This document shows, piece by piece, positions 8,624 to 18,700 of a stretch of DNA of 64,000 bases. A program made the position numbers and the translations under genes. The stretch is taken from the NCBI RefSeq assembly GCF_030817415.1, contig NZ_JAUSZI010000002.1, forward strand, positions 10,391,501 through 10,455,500, read 5' to 3'. Origin of the DNA: Streptomyces umbrinus. Its GTDB lineage: Bacteria > Actinomycetota > Actinomycetes > Streptomycetales > Streptomycetaceae. The notes under the pieces were generated by a model. The model saw nothing but the letters and a program-made list of their open reading frames with translations, searched no databases and had not been told where the DNA came from. Within the stretch, counting starts at the first letter, position 1. Each line of letters opens with the position of its first letter.

Positions 8624-9844
8624 ATGGAATCGGGCAGGATTGAGCGGAACCCCGACATGCCGGAGACGCCACCACTACACCCCCGATCGGGCCGTGAGCT
8701 GGAACACGACGCGGCCGAGCGACTGGACGAGATCCGGCAGTACTTCAAGGACCAGTACGCGGAGCGCAACGTCGTCGCCCGCACGACGACCGAGTCCGGC
8801 GACGCGCTCGACTGGGTCCCCGTCGAGTCCCAGGGCGAACCGCCCTACATCGAAGCGGCGGACCGCCCCTACGACCCCGACCGCCCGTCCTCGCCCCAGC
8901 CCTTCGAAGCGGGCCAGTCGCGCGAAGAGACCGGTCCCCCCGGCACCGTCCCGATGCTGCGCAAGCCGCTGGACCGCATCACCCCGGTCGGAACCCTGCA
9001 GGACTACCTGTCGAAGGGGATCTACGCGAAGCGGTCCACGCCGCCCGACGACCCCGGCCTCGCCCTGCCCCGCGCCGCCACCGCCGTGCACAAATACGCC
9101 CACGCCGCCCAGGGCGTGACCAACTACGGCACCGAAGGCTTCATCAACACGTGGCGGCCTTACGTCCAGTGGTCCAACGAGTTCTCCCTGGGGCAGCTGT
9201 GGGAGGTAAGGGGATCGGGGGCCGGGACCGATCTGCAGACCGTCGAAGTGGGCGTGCAGACCTACTACGACCTCTACGGCGACTGGTATCCGCACCTGTT
9301 CATCTTCTACACCACCAACAACTACACGCAGATGGGCAACTACCTAGGCGGCTACAACCGGGACGTGAAGGGCTGGGAGCAGCTGTCGAGCACGGTCTAC
9401 CCCGGTATCCGCGTGGCGGAGAGCGTCTACGCGGGAGACCAGTACGACCTCGCCATCAAGGTCATGCTGTACCTGAACAAGTGGTGGATCCGGATCGGCA
9501 ACGAATGGATGGGCGGCTACCCCACCAGCCTGTTCAACGCCACGGGACTGCGCGACCAAGCGGCTTCCATCGACTGGGGCGGCGAGATCGTCGACGACGT
9601 CGCCAACCACCCCGAGGCCACGTACACCTGGATGGGCAGCGGGCGCTTCCCGTCCGAGGGCTGGAGCCGCGCGGCCTACATGCGCAACCTGACCTACCAG
9701 TCCGACGCGGCCGGCACGATGAAGCCGGTGGTGGGCTACCCCTATGTGACGAACCCGAACGCCTACCAGATCTCCACCGACTTCACCGGCACGTCGACCT
9801 GGGGATCGCACTTCTACTGGGGAGGCCCGGGTGGAGTCGAGTGA
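8624..9844 (+). CDS. Neprosin-family glutamic endopeptidase
   Basis: The protein is 406 aa. Residues about 1-165 form a polar, proline-rich pro-region. From about 175 it matches the neprosin (DUF239) catalytic domain: FSLGQLWEV, TVEVGVQTYYDLYGD, NKWWIRIGNEWMGGYPTSLF, SIDWGGEI and a terminal HFYWGGPGG. Glu208 (TVEVGVQ) and Glu321 (WGGEI) align with the two catalytic glutamates of plant neprosin, a prolyl-specific glutamic peptidase active at acid pH. No classical signal peptide is seen, which is odd for this usually secreted family. ATG follows AAGGAGAGCACG. The gene is divergent from the peptidoglycan-related run. Its substrate is unknown. Confidence 0.88.
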   Translation: MESGRIERNPDMPETPPLHPRSGRELEHDAAERLDEIRQYFKDQYAERNVVARTTTESGDALDWVPVESQGEPPYIEAADRPYDPDRPSSPQPFEAGQSREETGPPGTVPMLRKPLDRITPVGTLQDYLSKGIYAKRSTPPDDPGLALPRAATAVHKYAHAAQGVTNYGTEGFINTWRPYVQWSNEFSLGQLWEVRGSGAGTDLQTVEVGVQTYYDLYGDWYPHLFIFYTTNNYTQMGNYLGGYNRDVKGWEQLSSTVYPGIRVAESVYAGDQYDLAIKVMLYLNKWWIRIGNEWMGGYPTSLFNATGLRDQAASIDWGGEIVDDVANHPEATYTWMGSGRFPSEGWSRAAYMRNLTYQSDAAGTMKPVVGYPYVTNPNAYQISTDFTGTSTWGSHFYWGGPGGVE

Positions 9845-10142
9845 CGTCCCGGCGCGGGACGACCACCCGGAGGTCATCCCGTCCGAGGTCGATCCGGACG
9901 TCGAGTGCGTCCGGATCGACCGAACGGACGACCGCGCCGGACCGCCACCGTCCCCCGATCTCCCGGAAGAAGGGTCAGGGCCCCCGTCGGCGCCGGCCGT
10001 GGAGGGCAGAAGGCTCTGCCCCGAGGGCTATCTACCGCGGCGACGGCACCGCGACTACACCCTGGACGGCAAACGAGTCGTCAGCGACTCCCCGCCGATC
10101 CCCAACCCTGACGACCCGCCCGTTCGGCGGCCAAGGCCATAG
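9831..10142 (+). CDS. Small Cys-containing companion of neprosin
   Basis: The 103-aa ORF overlaps the neprosin 3' end by 14 bp and is very rich in Asp, Glu, Pro and Arg. It contains RRLCPEGYLPRRR in its C-terminal half. This resembles the CPxGTVPIRR segment I recall at the end of the activation peptide of plant neprosins, which here would be encoded separately and downstream. That would make it a trans-acting pro-segment or inhibitor, but the inference rests on one short motif. It could instead be an unrelated hypothetical protein. The start at 9831 is the only ATG giving the whole reading frame. Confidence 0.5.
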   Translation: MESSDVPARDDHPEVIPSEVDPDVECVRIDRTDDRAGPPPSPDLPEEGSGPPSAPAVEGRRLCPEGYLPRRRHRDYTLDGKRVVSDSPPIPNPDDPPVRRPRP

Positions 10143-10450
10143 TGATGGATCAGGCGATCGAGCCGGGCGGCCGGGTCGGCATAGAGTTCCTGTCCCGGTC
10201 GATCGGTGTGTCCGCCACTCCCGTGTGCGAGGCGCTTGCCTGCCTCGAGACGGACGGCCTGGTCGTCAAGCGTCGCTCTCGGGCCACCGCAACACCGAAC
10301 TGCTGGAGCGGCGAGGGGTGGAGAAGCTCTTCGATATGCGGCTCTTTCTGGAGCCGCGGGCCGAGCTCCGGCCGTTGAGCAGGTCGACGATGCGGCGGCC
10401 GTCGCTATCACGTGGGGGCGTGCCGTTGAGACCGACTCGATCAGGCGAGG
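10142..10450 (+). pseudogene. Remnant of a GntR-family (FCD) regulator
   Basis: The first 45 residues (IEPGGRVGIEFLSRSIGVSA, ALACLETDGLVV) match the winged-helix DNA-binding domain of GntR regulators but lack its first helix. After 10,275 the frame is lost. The adjacent frame resumes with VEKLFDMRLFLEPRAE, typical of the FCD ligand-binding domain, and a third frame carries a further short piece. With two frameshifts and a missing C-terminal half, this is a decayed gene. It has no recognisable target here. Confidence 0.6.
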
Positions 10451-10733
10451 CCCTCGCGGTCCTGTCCGCCTGTGGCGCGCCGCAGGCACGTCAGGACGGA
10501 GCCACCCGGGCCGGCCGGGTCAGGCGCAGCTCTCTGCTTCTTAGAAGAATTTGCTCCCGAGCGTGTCGGCGCCTCGCGGCGGCGGCGGCGATGGGTGCGG
10601 CGGTTGTTTGGTCCCCCGCCACCAGCGGCGCGCCGCTGGTCGCCCCGATCGTGCGGGATGACCGCGACCGCCCCGTCCGTGCGGGGTGGCCGGTCGGTTG
10701 AACGTGACCGGTCACCTCGGCCGTGACTGTCGG

Positions 10734-11552
10734 TCAGGCCCGCGGGGCGCGTGGCTCCAGCCGGAACTCGAAGCCGAGGGTGCCCGGGTCGAGTGCGGTC
10801 GCGCCGCCGTCGACGGTGAGCACCGCACCGTTCACGAACGAGGTGGCGGGCGACATCAGCCAGGCGATGGCCTCCGCGACCTCGTGCGGCTCGCCGGGCC
10901 GCCCGGCGGGCAGGACCCGGGTCACCTCCTCGTACGCCGCTTCCAGGCCGTTCCCGTCCAGGCCCGCCTCGTCGGCGAACCGGTTCATTCGGCGGTCCGC
11001 CATGTCGGTGCGCACCCAGCTCGGGCACACGGTGTTGGCGCGCAACCCCGCGCCCCCGTAGTCGACCGCGAGCGAGCGGCACAGCTGGAGCAGTGCCGCT
11101 TTGGAGGTGGCGTAGGCGGTGTTCCCGACGCCGTTGCGCAGGGCGGACACCGAGGCCACCGCGACCACCGCGCCGCGGGCGTCGAGCAGGTGCGGGAGCG
11201 CGGCGCGCAGCAGCAGGAACGGACCGGTGAGGTTGGTCCGCATGACCTCGTCCCAGTCCTCCAGGGTCACCTCGCCCACCCCGCCGCCCCGCCCGATGCC
11301 GGCGTTGAGCACCAGACCGTCGAGCCGCCCGTACGTGCCGACCACCGTCTCGACCAGCGAAACCACCGCGGCGGGGTCACCGATGTCCGACGGTACGGGC
11401 AGGGCGCCGGTCTCCTCGGCGACCAGCCGCAGCGGCTCGGGGCGGCGCCCGGACACCGCCACCTTGTGTCCCGCCCAGGCCAATGACTGCGCGGTCGCCG
11501 CCCCGATCCCCGTTCCGCCCCCGGTCACCAGGTACACGCGCTCCTCCGCCAT
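10734..11552 (-). CDS. SDR-family oxidoreductase
   Basis: This is a classical short-chain dehydrogenase of about 272 aa. Its features are the NAD(P)-binding TGGGTGIGAATA near the N-terminus, the NAG motif (LVLNAGIG), the catalytic Ser (VASVSAL) and the YATSK Tyr/Lys pair, with a C-terminal LTVDGG. I chose ATG 11552 (MAEERVYLVTGG) because it gives the canonical N-terminus with GGGAGAGG upstream; ATG 11570 and longer in-frame starts exist. It is probably cytosolic with an unknown substrate. It sits between decayed genes, so no pathway can be assigned. Confidence 0.85.
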   Translation of the reverse strand: MAEERVYLVTGGGTGIGAATAQSLAWAGHKVAVSGRRPEPLRLVAEETGALPVPSDIGDPAAVVSLVETVVGTYGRLDGLVLNAGIGRGGGVGEVTLEDWDEVMRTNLTGPFLLLRAALPHLLDARGAVVAVASVSALRNGVGNTAYATSKAALLQLCRSLAVDYGGAGLRANTVCPSWVRTDMADRRMNRFADEAGLDGNGLEAAYEEVTRVLPAGRPGEPHEVAEAIAWLMSPATSFVNGAVLTVDGGATALDPGTLGFEFRLEPRAPRA

Positions 11553-11759
11553 GTCTGCCGCCTCTCCCATGTCTCGTCCGCCGTCCCCCGTCCCGGTGAT
11601 CTTAGGCGCGCGCCGCTCCGGGGCCGGGCCGACCGACGAACCATCGCCGAGCGGCTTGGCCCCTGGTGCGTCCTGGGTCGCTTTGGCCGCCTCGTTGCTG
11701 AACCCGAGATGGCGACGTGGAGGACTTTGGACCGCGAATGGTCCGGGAGACGGGCCTGG

Positions 11760-12043
11760 AGCATCACCCGCGCGAAGGCGGAGAGCAGCCGCCACGGATC
11801 CACCTCGTCCTCGGCGGTGATCCCCGTCCGTCGGTACGCGGGGACGGCGCTGACGGCGTGCCGGAGCACCGACGCCAGCCGCTCGCCCTGCAACTCCCTG
11901 ATCGCGCCGGGCCGGTCCGCGAGCTCGGCGTACCGCTCGTACTCCTCGTACACCCGTGGCAAGAGCAATCCCTCATGGATCAACTGCGCCCGCCAGTGCC
12001 GTTCGTCCTCCGGCTCCACCAGCGGATCGAATCGCCGCCGCAC
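11760..12043 (-). pseudogene. N-terminal fragment resembling phenylacetate-CoA ligase family
   Basis: About 95 residues read like the N-terminus of an adenylate-forming phenylacetate-CoA-ligase-type protein (LASVLRHAVSAVPAYRRTGI). The similarity stops near DPWRLLSAFA, and the rest of the about 430-aa enzyme is absent. The downstream sequence is unrelated, so this is a truncated remnant at a rearrangement junction. The assignment rests on one conserved segment only. Confidence 0.4.
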
Positions 12044-12096
12044 CGCCGCACCGCCGCACCGCCCCAGCGCCCCAGCGCCCCAGCGCCCCAGCGCCT
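12031..12096. repeat. 8-bp tandem repeats, two types
   Basis: About three copies of an ACCGCCGC unit are followed directly by about four copies of CCCCAGCG. They lie at the 5' edge of the CoA-ligase-like fragment, at the junction with the esterase remnant. They look like slippage products at a rearrangement point. Confidence 0.7.
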
Positions 12097-12375
12097 CCGC
12101 TCCGCGCCCGGCGCCCCGGCGCCGTGCCCGACGCGGACCGGTCTCACGGCCGCAACTTACGTCGAGTCAGTGTTTCGCTCACGCGTCGCTGCTGGTCAGA
12201 AGGTGGAATGCGGATGGGGGAGAGGTCGTCGGGGGTCTTCAGATCGGTGGGAACGGCCCAGGAGTGGACCGGCGTGGCGGTGGCGGTGACGCGGGCCAGC
12301 CCGGGTCGCCGTCCGTCGCGAAATCGGCCCAGGCGCGGAGCATATGGCGGGACAGTGCGCGGTCCTCGTCGTCTA

Positions 12376-13547
12376 GTGTCTCGTGATTCCGTCGGCGTTA
12401 CGTGATCTTGCGTGTCTCGTTGGTGCTGGCATGGAGCTTTCCGTGGAACAGGCCGCCGAGTTGCGGGAGTTGGCGAACAGCCGGGATGTTCCTGCGGATT
12501 TGGCCACGCGAGCCCGGATCGTGCTGTGGTCGGGCGAGGGGCGGCGACGCAAGGACATTGCCGAGTTGCTCGGGGTGTCGCTGCCGACCGTGGACCGCTG
12601 GAAGACCCGATATTCCCAGCGCGGGCTGGCCGGGCTGGAAGGTGATCGCCCCGGTGGGGCCCGGGACCAGGTACCGGCACGGGTACGGGCACGGGTGATT
12701 GCTCTGACGCGTATGACGCCGCCGGCCTGCACCGGACTGTCGCACTGGTCGACGCGCGAGTTGGCGAAGTACCTGAAGCGGACCGAGAACGTCAGCGTGT
12801 CCTGGCACTACATCGCGCGGATCTGGCGTGAGGAGCAACTCAAGCCGCACCGTAACGGAACCTTCAAGATTTCCAAGGACCCCGCGTTCGCGGAGAAAGT
12901 CGCGGACGTGGTCGGCCTCTACCTCGCCCCGCCCGGTGGCGCAGTCGTGCTCTCGATCGACGAGAAGACGCAGATCCAGGCGCTGGACCGAACCCAGCCG
13001 GTGCTGCCGGTCACCTTCGCGGCCACCGAGAAGCGCACCCACGACTACGTCCGGCACGGCACCACGAACCTGTTCGCCGCCCTCAACGTCGGCACCGGTG
13101 AAGTCATCGGCGAGTGCAAGCCGAGCCGGAACGGAAAGAACTTCCTGGCCTTTCTGAAGAAGGCGGTAAAGCCACATGCAGGGAAGGAGATCCACGTCGT
13201 CCTGGACAACCTCTCCACCCACACCACACCGGACGTGAAGGAATGGCTGGCCAAGAACTCCCACGTCCACTTTCACTTCACCCCCGTCGGGTCTTCCTGG
13301 ATCAATCAGATCGAGACCTGGTTCGGAATCCTGACCCGGCAGTCGATCCGCCGCGGCACCTTCGCCAGCGTCAACGTCCTGATCTCGCAGATCCGCAACT
13401 ACATCGACTCCTGGAACGCCGAGGCCAGGCCCTTCACTTGGACTGCAACCGCCGACGAGATCCTGGCGAAGGTCCGCCTCGTCCAGACCAACATCAAGAA
13501 GCTCGTCGCAAACAACTCAAAGTGATGCAAACAGGATCACGAGACAC
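12376..13547 (+). mobile_element. IS630-family insertion sequence
   Basis: The element is 1,172 bp. Its perfect 12-bp terminal inverted repeats are GTGTCTCGTGAT at the left end and its complement at the right end. It is flanked by TA on both sides (12374-12375 and 13548-13549), the target duplication expected for IS630/Tc1-type elements. It carries a single intact transposase gene and interrupts a carboxylesterase. The intact ends and gene suggest a recent insertion. Confidence 0.93.
12431..13525 (+). CDS. IS630-family transposase
   Basis: This is a 364-aa DDE transposase. The N-terminal helix-turn-helix region (RRRKDIAELLGVSLPTVDRW) binds the terminal repeats. The catalytic acids are visible as the Asp in SIDEKTQIQAL, the Asp in VVLDNLSTHT and the Glu in WINQIETWFG. 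The start is ATG 12431 (MELSVEQAAELREL); an in-frame upstream extension lies in the terminal-repeat region and is unlikely. The reading frame is complete, so the element may be active. Confidence 0.93.
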   Translation: MELSVEQAAELRELANSRDVPADLATRARIVLWSGEGRRRKDIAELLGVSLPTVDRWKTRYSQRGLAGLEGDRPGGARDQVPARVRARVIALTRMTPPACTGLSHWSTRELAKYLKRTENVSVSWHYIARIWREEQLKPHRNGTFKISKDPAFAEKVADVVGLYLAPPGGAVVLSIDEKTQIQALDRTQPVLPVTFAATEKRTHDYVRHGTTNLFAALNVGTGEVIGECKPSRNGKNFLAFLKKAVKPHAGKEIHVVLDNLSTHTTPDVKEWLAKNSHVHFHFTPVGSSWINQIETWFGILTRQSIRRGTFASVNVLISQIRNYIDSWNAEARPFTWTATADEILAKVRLVQTNIKKLVANNSK

Positions 13548-15034
13548 TAGGTGCCTCTGATGAGGAAGTCCGCGCCCGGCGCGACGAGTTGCCGAAGGCG
13601 AAGGGAACGTCGGCGGTGTGCCACGGCCGGGCGGCACCGCGCCAGCGGGTGAAGCGGGCCAGGTGGGCCCGACCGTCGCGCGCGCGTGCTGTTCGGCGAG
13701 CCGGGTGGTGTACTCGCCGAACTGCGCGTCGCCGAAGGGTGCCAGGTGCCGGTCGAGGACCGGGGTGTCCGGCATCGTCCCGGCGTAGCCGTCGACCAGG
13801 CGGGCGGGGAGCCGCAGCGCCTGCGCGAACTCCGCGAGCGCCGCCTCTGGGGCGCCCTCCCGTACGGCTCCGACCGTGTGGAGGAACCACTGTTCCTCCG
13901 TCGCGTGGCACACCGGCAGCTCGACGTCCTGCGCCGCTCCCGAGGTGAGCGCGGTCAGCGGATCAGCCGGCAGCGCCTCATCGTCCACGACGGGCTGGAA
14001 GATCGCCGGCGCGTAGGCGTGGATCGGGGCCACCGGATCGTCGGTGCAGCGGGCGGCGGTTTTGTTGGAGGCGGCCACCAACTCCTCGCGCGCAACGGAC
14101 AGCAGCCCTTCCGCCGTGGGGGCGACCCCGGCCTCCTCCGCGATCCGCCCGGTCACCTCCGCCGCGAGCCCGGCCGAGTGGAGGAATTGCGGCACGCTGT
14201 GCGCGACGGCCCGACGGAACAGCCCCCGCGTCCGCTCCATGGCCAGCGGGCAGACCACCGCGCTGCCGCCGGAGGAGTACCCGGCGAGGGTGACGTTCGT
14301 GGGGTCGCCGCCGCATGCCGCGATGTTCTCCTGGACCCGGGACAGCGCGGCCGCCTTGTCGAGCAGCCCGCGGTTGTCGGGGACGGCGCCGAGCACGTGC
14401 CCGTAACCCTCGCACCCCACACGGCAGTTGCAGCCGACGACGACGAGTGCGGCACGGGCCGGCGCGGCGCCGTCGTCGTCGGGCTGCGCGGCGGACCCGA
14501 AGGTGTTGGCCCCATCGTGGATCCGGAAGAAGACCGGCAGTTCGTCACACTCCGTACACCTGGGGGCCATGCGTTAACGCTGAGTATTTCCTCGTCCGCG
14601 GGGCGCCACACGGGCGCCCCGGGAAGCTCCGCCGACTGCGGGGCTACGGGCCCGAACGCCGTACCGCCCAGGCCCGCGAGGGCTGCGGCTCGACGAAGCG
14701 CCGGACGCCGAACGGCAGGGCGGCGTAAGGGATTCCGGGAACGGCGACGACACCGTCGGCGTCGGCTTCCCTGCCGCGCACCAGGCCGGCGGCCGTCCGG
14801 AACACCGTCCCGTACTCACCGGATCGTTCGCTCATGCGGTGCGGTCTCGTCCCCCGCGCGCTCGCTCACGGCTCCCCGGTTGAGCGGTTGCTGAATGCGT
14901 ACGAGTATGGAAGGAGACAGTTCAGTGCGGACCGGAATCGTCTGTCACGGCTGAGAAGTTGTCACATCAACGATCGTTCTCCTCCCCTGTGTGGAGGGCA
15001 TCTCCCTGAGCCGGATCAGTCTCCGGAGAGCGAT

Positions 15035-15762
15035 ATGACCATCAAGAACATGCAGTTCACCTGCCCGAATTGCGGCGAGGTGTCGACGTACGCCGTGCAG
15101 ACGGACGGCGAGGCGCCCGAGCAATCGGGTCTGGCCTTCCATCAGGACCTGGGCAACCTGCGGAGCCTCGGTATTCCGTACACGAACAGTCCGAACCGTG
15201 ACGCGTACGGTCCGCTGGTCCCGCAGGGCATCGTCGTCCACTACACCCAGGGCAAGTACGAGGGAGCCATCGGCCACTTCCAGAACTCCGCGTCCAAGGT
15301 CTCGGCGCACTTCATCGTCGCCAGGGACGGCCGGCGCATCCAGATGGTCCCGCTGCCCGACCCCGACACCAACGGCCCACGGGACGGGCGGTACACGGCC
15401 TGGCACTGCAAGGGAGGAAACACCCGCTACATCGGCATCGAGCACGAGACTGGACCACAGAGATGATGGAGTCCTCGGCGGAGCTGTCGGCGTACTTGTG
15501 CCACACGTACGCCATCCCGATCGAGGTGCCGCTCGCCCCGAACGAGCGCGACTGGTTCACGGGCTTCGGCGGACACTACAACGTGCCCAACAACAGCCAC
15601 ACCGACCCGGGTCCGTACTTCCCGTGGGACTACTACATCGACCTCGTGCAGTGGTTCTACGGCCGCATGGCCGCCGACTCCCCGCCCGGCGCCGCGCCGG
15701 CGTCCGCCAAACCGATCCGGGAGGTACAGGGGTCCGGGAAGCCCGCCTACCAGACGCTGTGA
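15035..15762 (+). pseudogene. N-acetylmuramoyl-L-alanine amidase (Amidase_2), frameshifted
   Basis: ATG 15035 follows CCGGAGAG. The N-terminus carries CPNCG, half of a zinc-ribbon-like motif. The Amidase_2 domain follows: VPQGIVVHYTQG with the first zinc His, SASKVSAHFIVARDGR, and IGIEHE. A stop comes at 15,466. In the next frame the domain continues (SSAELSAYLCHTYAIPIE) to the zinc-ligand segment NNSHTDPGPYFPW and ends at 15,762. Adding one G near 15,448 restores a 243-aa enzyme. It would cleave the MurNAc-L-Ala bond of peptidoglycan. The domain closely parallels the intact amidase at 37,791. It is followed after 22 bp by a giant-protein gene on the same strand. Confidence 0.85.
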
Positions 15763-15784
15763 CCGCCGTATGAGGTGACGTCCC

Positions 15785-18700
15785 ATGCTGGGCTCCACGG
15801 TGACCGCGCTCACCGCCTGTTCGGCCGCCCCCGGCCGCCTTGACCTGTTCGTCGGCGACGGTGGCGGCGGCGTATGGCACAGGACGCGCACGACGCCCCC
15901 CGACGCGCTCCGAGGCCGCTGGGGCGCGTGGCACTCGCTCGGCCGGCCGTGGCCTTCGCCCGGAGCGCCGGAGCACACCGGCTGGCTGACCGCCGTGCGT
16001 TCCGGCCCCGGCCGGATCGAACTCCTCGCCCTGGACAGCGGTCGCGGGACGAAGCACAGGCTCTTCGCGGCGGCCCGTGACGGCGCCCTCGACACGCTCC
16101 TCGAAGAGGCCGGTGCCGAGGCCGGGGACGCCGCCGGCGCCGAGGCGGGCGGCGGAGCCGGTGATGTCGTCGGCGATGCCGTCGACGATGTCCTCGGTGA
16201 CGCGGCCGGCCACGGCTGGACCCCGTGGACGTCGCCCGACCCGCTCGCCGCGCGGCCCGCGGCGGCCGACCCGCTCCCGACGGAAGAGCAGTTGACGCTC
16301 CTCCGCAGGCAGCTCTCCGAGGGCCGACGTTCCGACGTCGACCCTCGCTCTACCGCCTTCGCCACGACGGAACGTGACCTCTTCGCCGTCGCCGGTCACA
16401 GACTGTGGCACCGCATGTGGACGGAGAGCACCGCATGGGAGGACCTCGGCGGCGACCTCACCACCGACGACACGACCGGCCCCCCACATCGCCGCCGTCC
16501 ACGACGAGGCCGGGTCCACCCACGTGTTCGCCGTCTGGGCCGGTACGGCCCTGATGCACCGGCAGCTCGACCGCACCTGGTCCGACTGGCGGCTCGTCGA
16601 CATCTGGGCCGACGTGCGGACCTACCAGGCGCTGCGCCCCGACGACCTCGTCGCACTGACCGTCCGCGGGAGCGGACTGCGCGAACGAGTCCGCGCCGAC
16701 GGCGTGGTGGAATTCGTCGCCGCCCGGTCCGACGCCCGGCTCATCGTGGAGTTCCCACCGCAGCACATCGCCGAGACCGTCTCCGAGACGGGCACGACCA
16801 GCCAGGCGCGGATCGCGGGACCCTCACGGCTGGCCTTCGCCATCGGCCAGGAGGCCGTACCGCTCACCGTCGACGGCGTACTGACCGCCATGCGCAAACT
16901 GCCCCTGGTCGCGACGCCCGAGACCGCGGGAGCGGACAGCGCCCGCCTCGAACTGCCCTGGCGCCTGCTCCTGCAGCTGCCGAACGGCGCCCGCTGCACG
17001 CACCACGCCCTGCCCGCCGTCGGCCACAACGGCACCACCGAGCTGTGGCACAGCCGGATCACGCGCCCCGACGGGGCCGACGCGCTGCGGGTGAGGCCCG
17101 TCAAGGCCCTCCCGGACGAGCCGGCCCTCGCCACCCCGCTCGGCCACTACACGGCGACGATCGCCGCCCTCGGAGTGCAGTCCGCCGATCCGCCCGTGAC
17201 GGTCGACCGGCTCATCCTCAGCGCGTTCGGCGCCTGGTTCGGCGCCTCCGCCTCATGGCCCACACTCGACTGGACCCACCAGACCGCGATGGGCCGCGAC
17301 TACTACGTCCGCGTCCTCACCCGCGGCGCGCTCTTCCCCTTCGGACACCGGGCCGCCTTCGTCGAGGTCACCGAGCGCCGGTTCGACCGGCAGCCCCCGG
17401 CCGTGGCGGCGCTCCGCACGACGCGCACGCTGATCGTCACCGAGCCGACACGGCATTACGGGATCGGCGACGGCGCCGGAAAGGCGTACGAGCGTGCCTT
17501 CCCCTTCCAGGAGGTGTCCGTCGATCCGCGGCAGCTGACGGACCTGGACGCGGCGGTGTGGCTGCCCGGCAAGGCGTTCTGGCCCACGCAGTCGGGAGCC
17601 ACCGTCGAGTTCACCGTACGTGCGGGGGCGGACCGGGAGGTCGTCGACTTCCGGCTGCCGATGCTGTTCGTCGACGACGCGGCCGTCGGCACCTCCCACG
17701 CCGCCTCTCACGACGCCGAGTACGCCCGCGGACCGCGCTCGGGCGTCCAGCGCGCCACGGGACACCCCACGCGAGAGATCGGCCGCAGGATCGCGCTCGC
17801 CATGAAGACCGCCACCCAGCCGCTCGAAGGCGCGGTCCAGGAAGTGCGGTCGATGTCCTTCGGCGGCACCGGCGCCGCCCTCGCCGCGAACGGCGTCGGA
17901 TTCCACCCCCGCGTCACCCGCATGGAGGTCGCGCTGCCGGCGGTGCGCCAGCTGATCGGATCGTCGCCGACGGTGCCGGCCGAGTTCTCGAAGGCGTTCC
18001 TGACGGCCACGGGCGGCCAGCGGCCCGAGGTCCTGCTCGCCCTCCTGGAGCCGAAGGTCATCGACTTCGCCGCGTCCGGGGCGCGTACGGGCATGGTGGC
18101 CGCGCCGAACATGGCCGTCACCGAGATCTCCCGGCTGGCCGGACCGATCGCCGGCGGCCCCTTCCCGCCGAGACCGCAGGACATGTTCGCCGAGGACGCC
18201 AGACTCTTCGGCGTCATCTCGCTCCGCCGCATCGTGTCCGTCATCACCTCGCGCCCGCAGATCACGTGGTCCGATGTGGTCGGCGCGCCGTCCGCGAAGC
18301 TGACGTGGAGCGAGAAGCTGACGACGGAGGTCGAACCCTTCCACCCCAAGACGCCCACCTCCAAGGTCTTCCTGGAGGTCCTCTCCGAGGTCGTCGCCGG
18401 TCGGCCCCGGCTGCGCACGACCGGTGAGGTCACGGACTTCACGCTGGAGATCCCGACCCGCGCCTGCGCCCTCGTCGTCCTCACCTTCAAGAAGGTCCGC
18501 TTCACCGGCAACTCCGGAGAGAACCCCTCCTTGACCTTCGAGCTCGCGGACGCACGGCTCGCCGGGAAGCTGAACTTCGTCAAGACGCTGGCGGAGAAGA
18601 TCCCACAGGCGGGCCGCGGCGGACCGCGCGTCGAGACCTCGGCGGTCCAGATCAGGGCCACCTACACGATCGCCGTGCCCACCCTCGCCATGGGCGTCTT

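Larger units (their letters stand above)
12144..14835 (-). pseudogene. Type B carboxylesterase, frameshifted and split by IS630
   Basis: The N-terminus starts at ATG 14835 with a typical VPGIPYAALPFG segment. The oxyanion/lead segment (LPVFFRIHDGANTFGS) and nucleophile elbow (GYSSGGSA) lie further on, in another frame. The catalytic-His region (HTADVPFAFGN) is at about 13,590. The reading resumes beyond the insertion sequence at 12,373 with DDEDRALSRHMLRAWADF, the usual C-terminal helix. At least two frameshifts (near 14,600 and 13,620) plus the inserted IS make it non-functional as read. Without the IS, the flanking sequence joins through the TA target in one frame. Removal of sequencing errors would not rescue the IS disruption. 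Confidence 0.75.
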
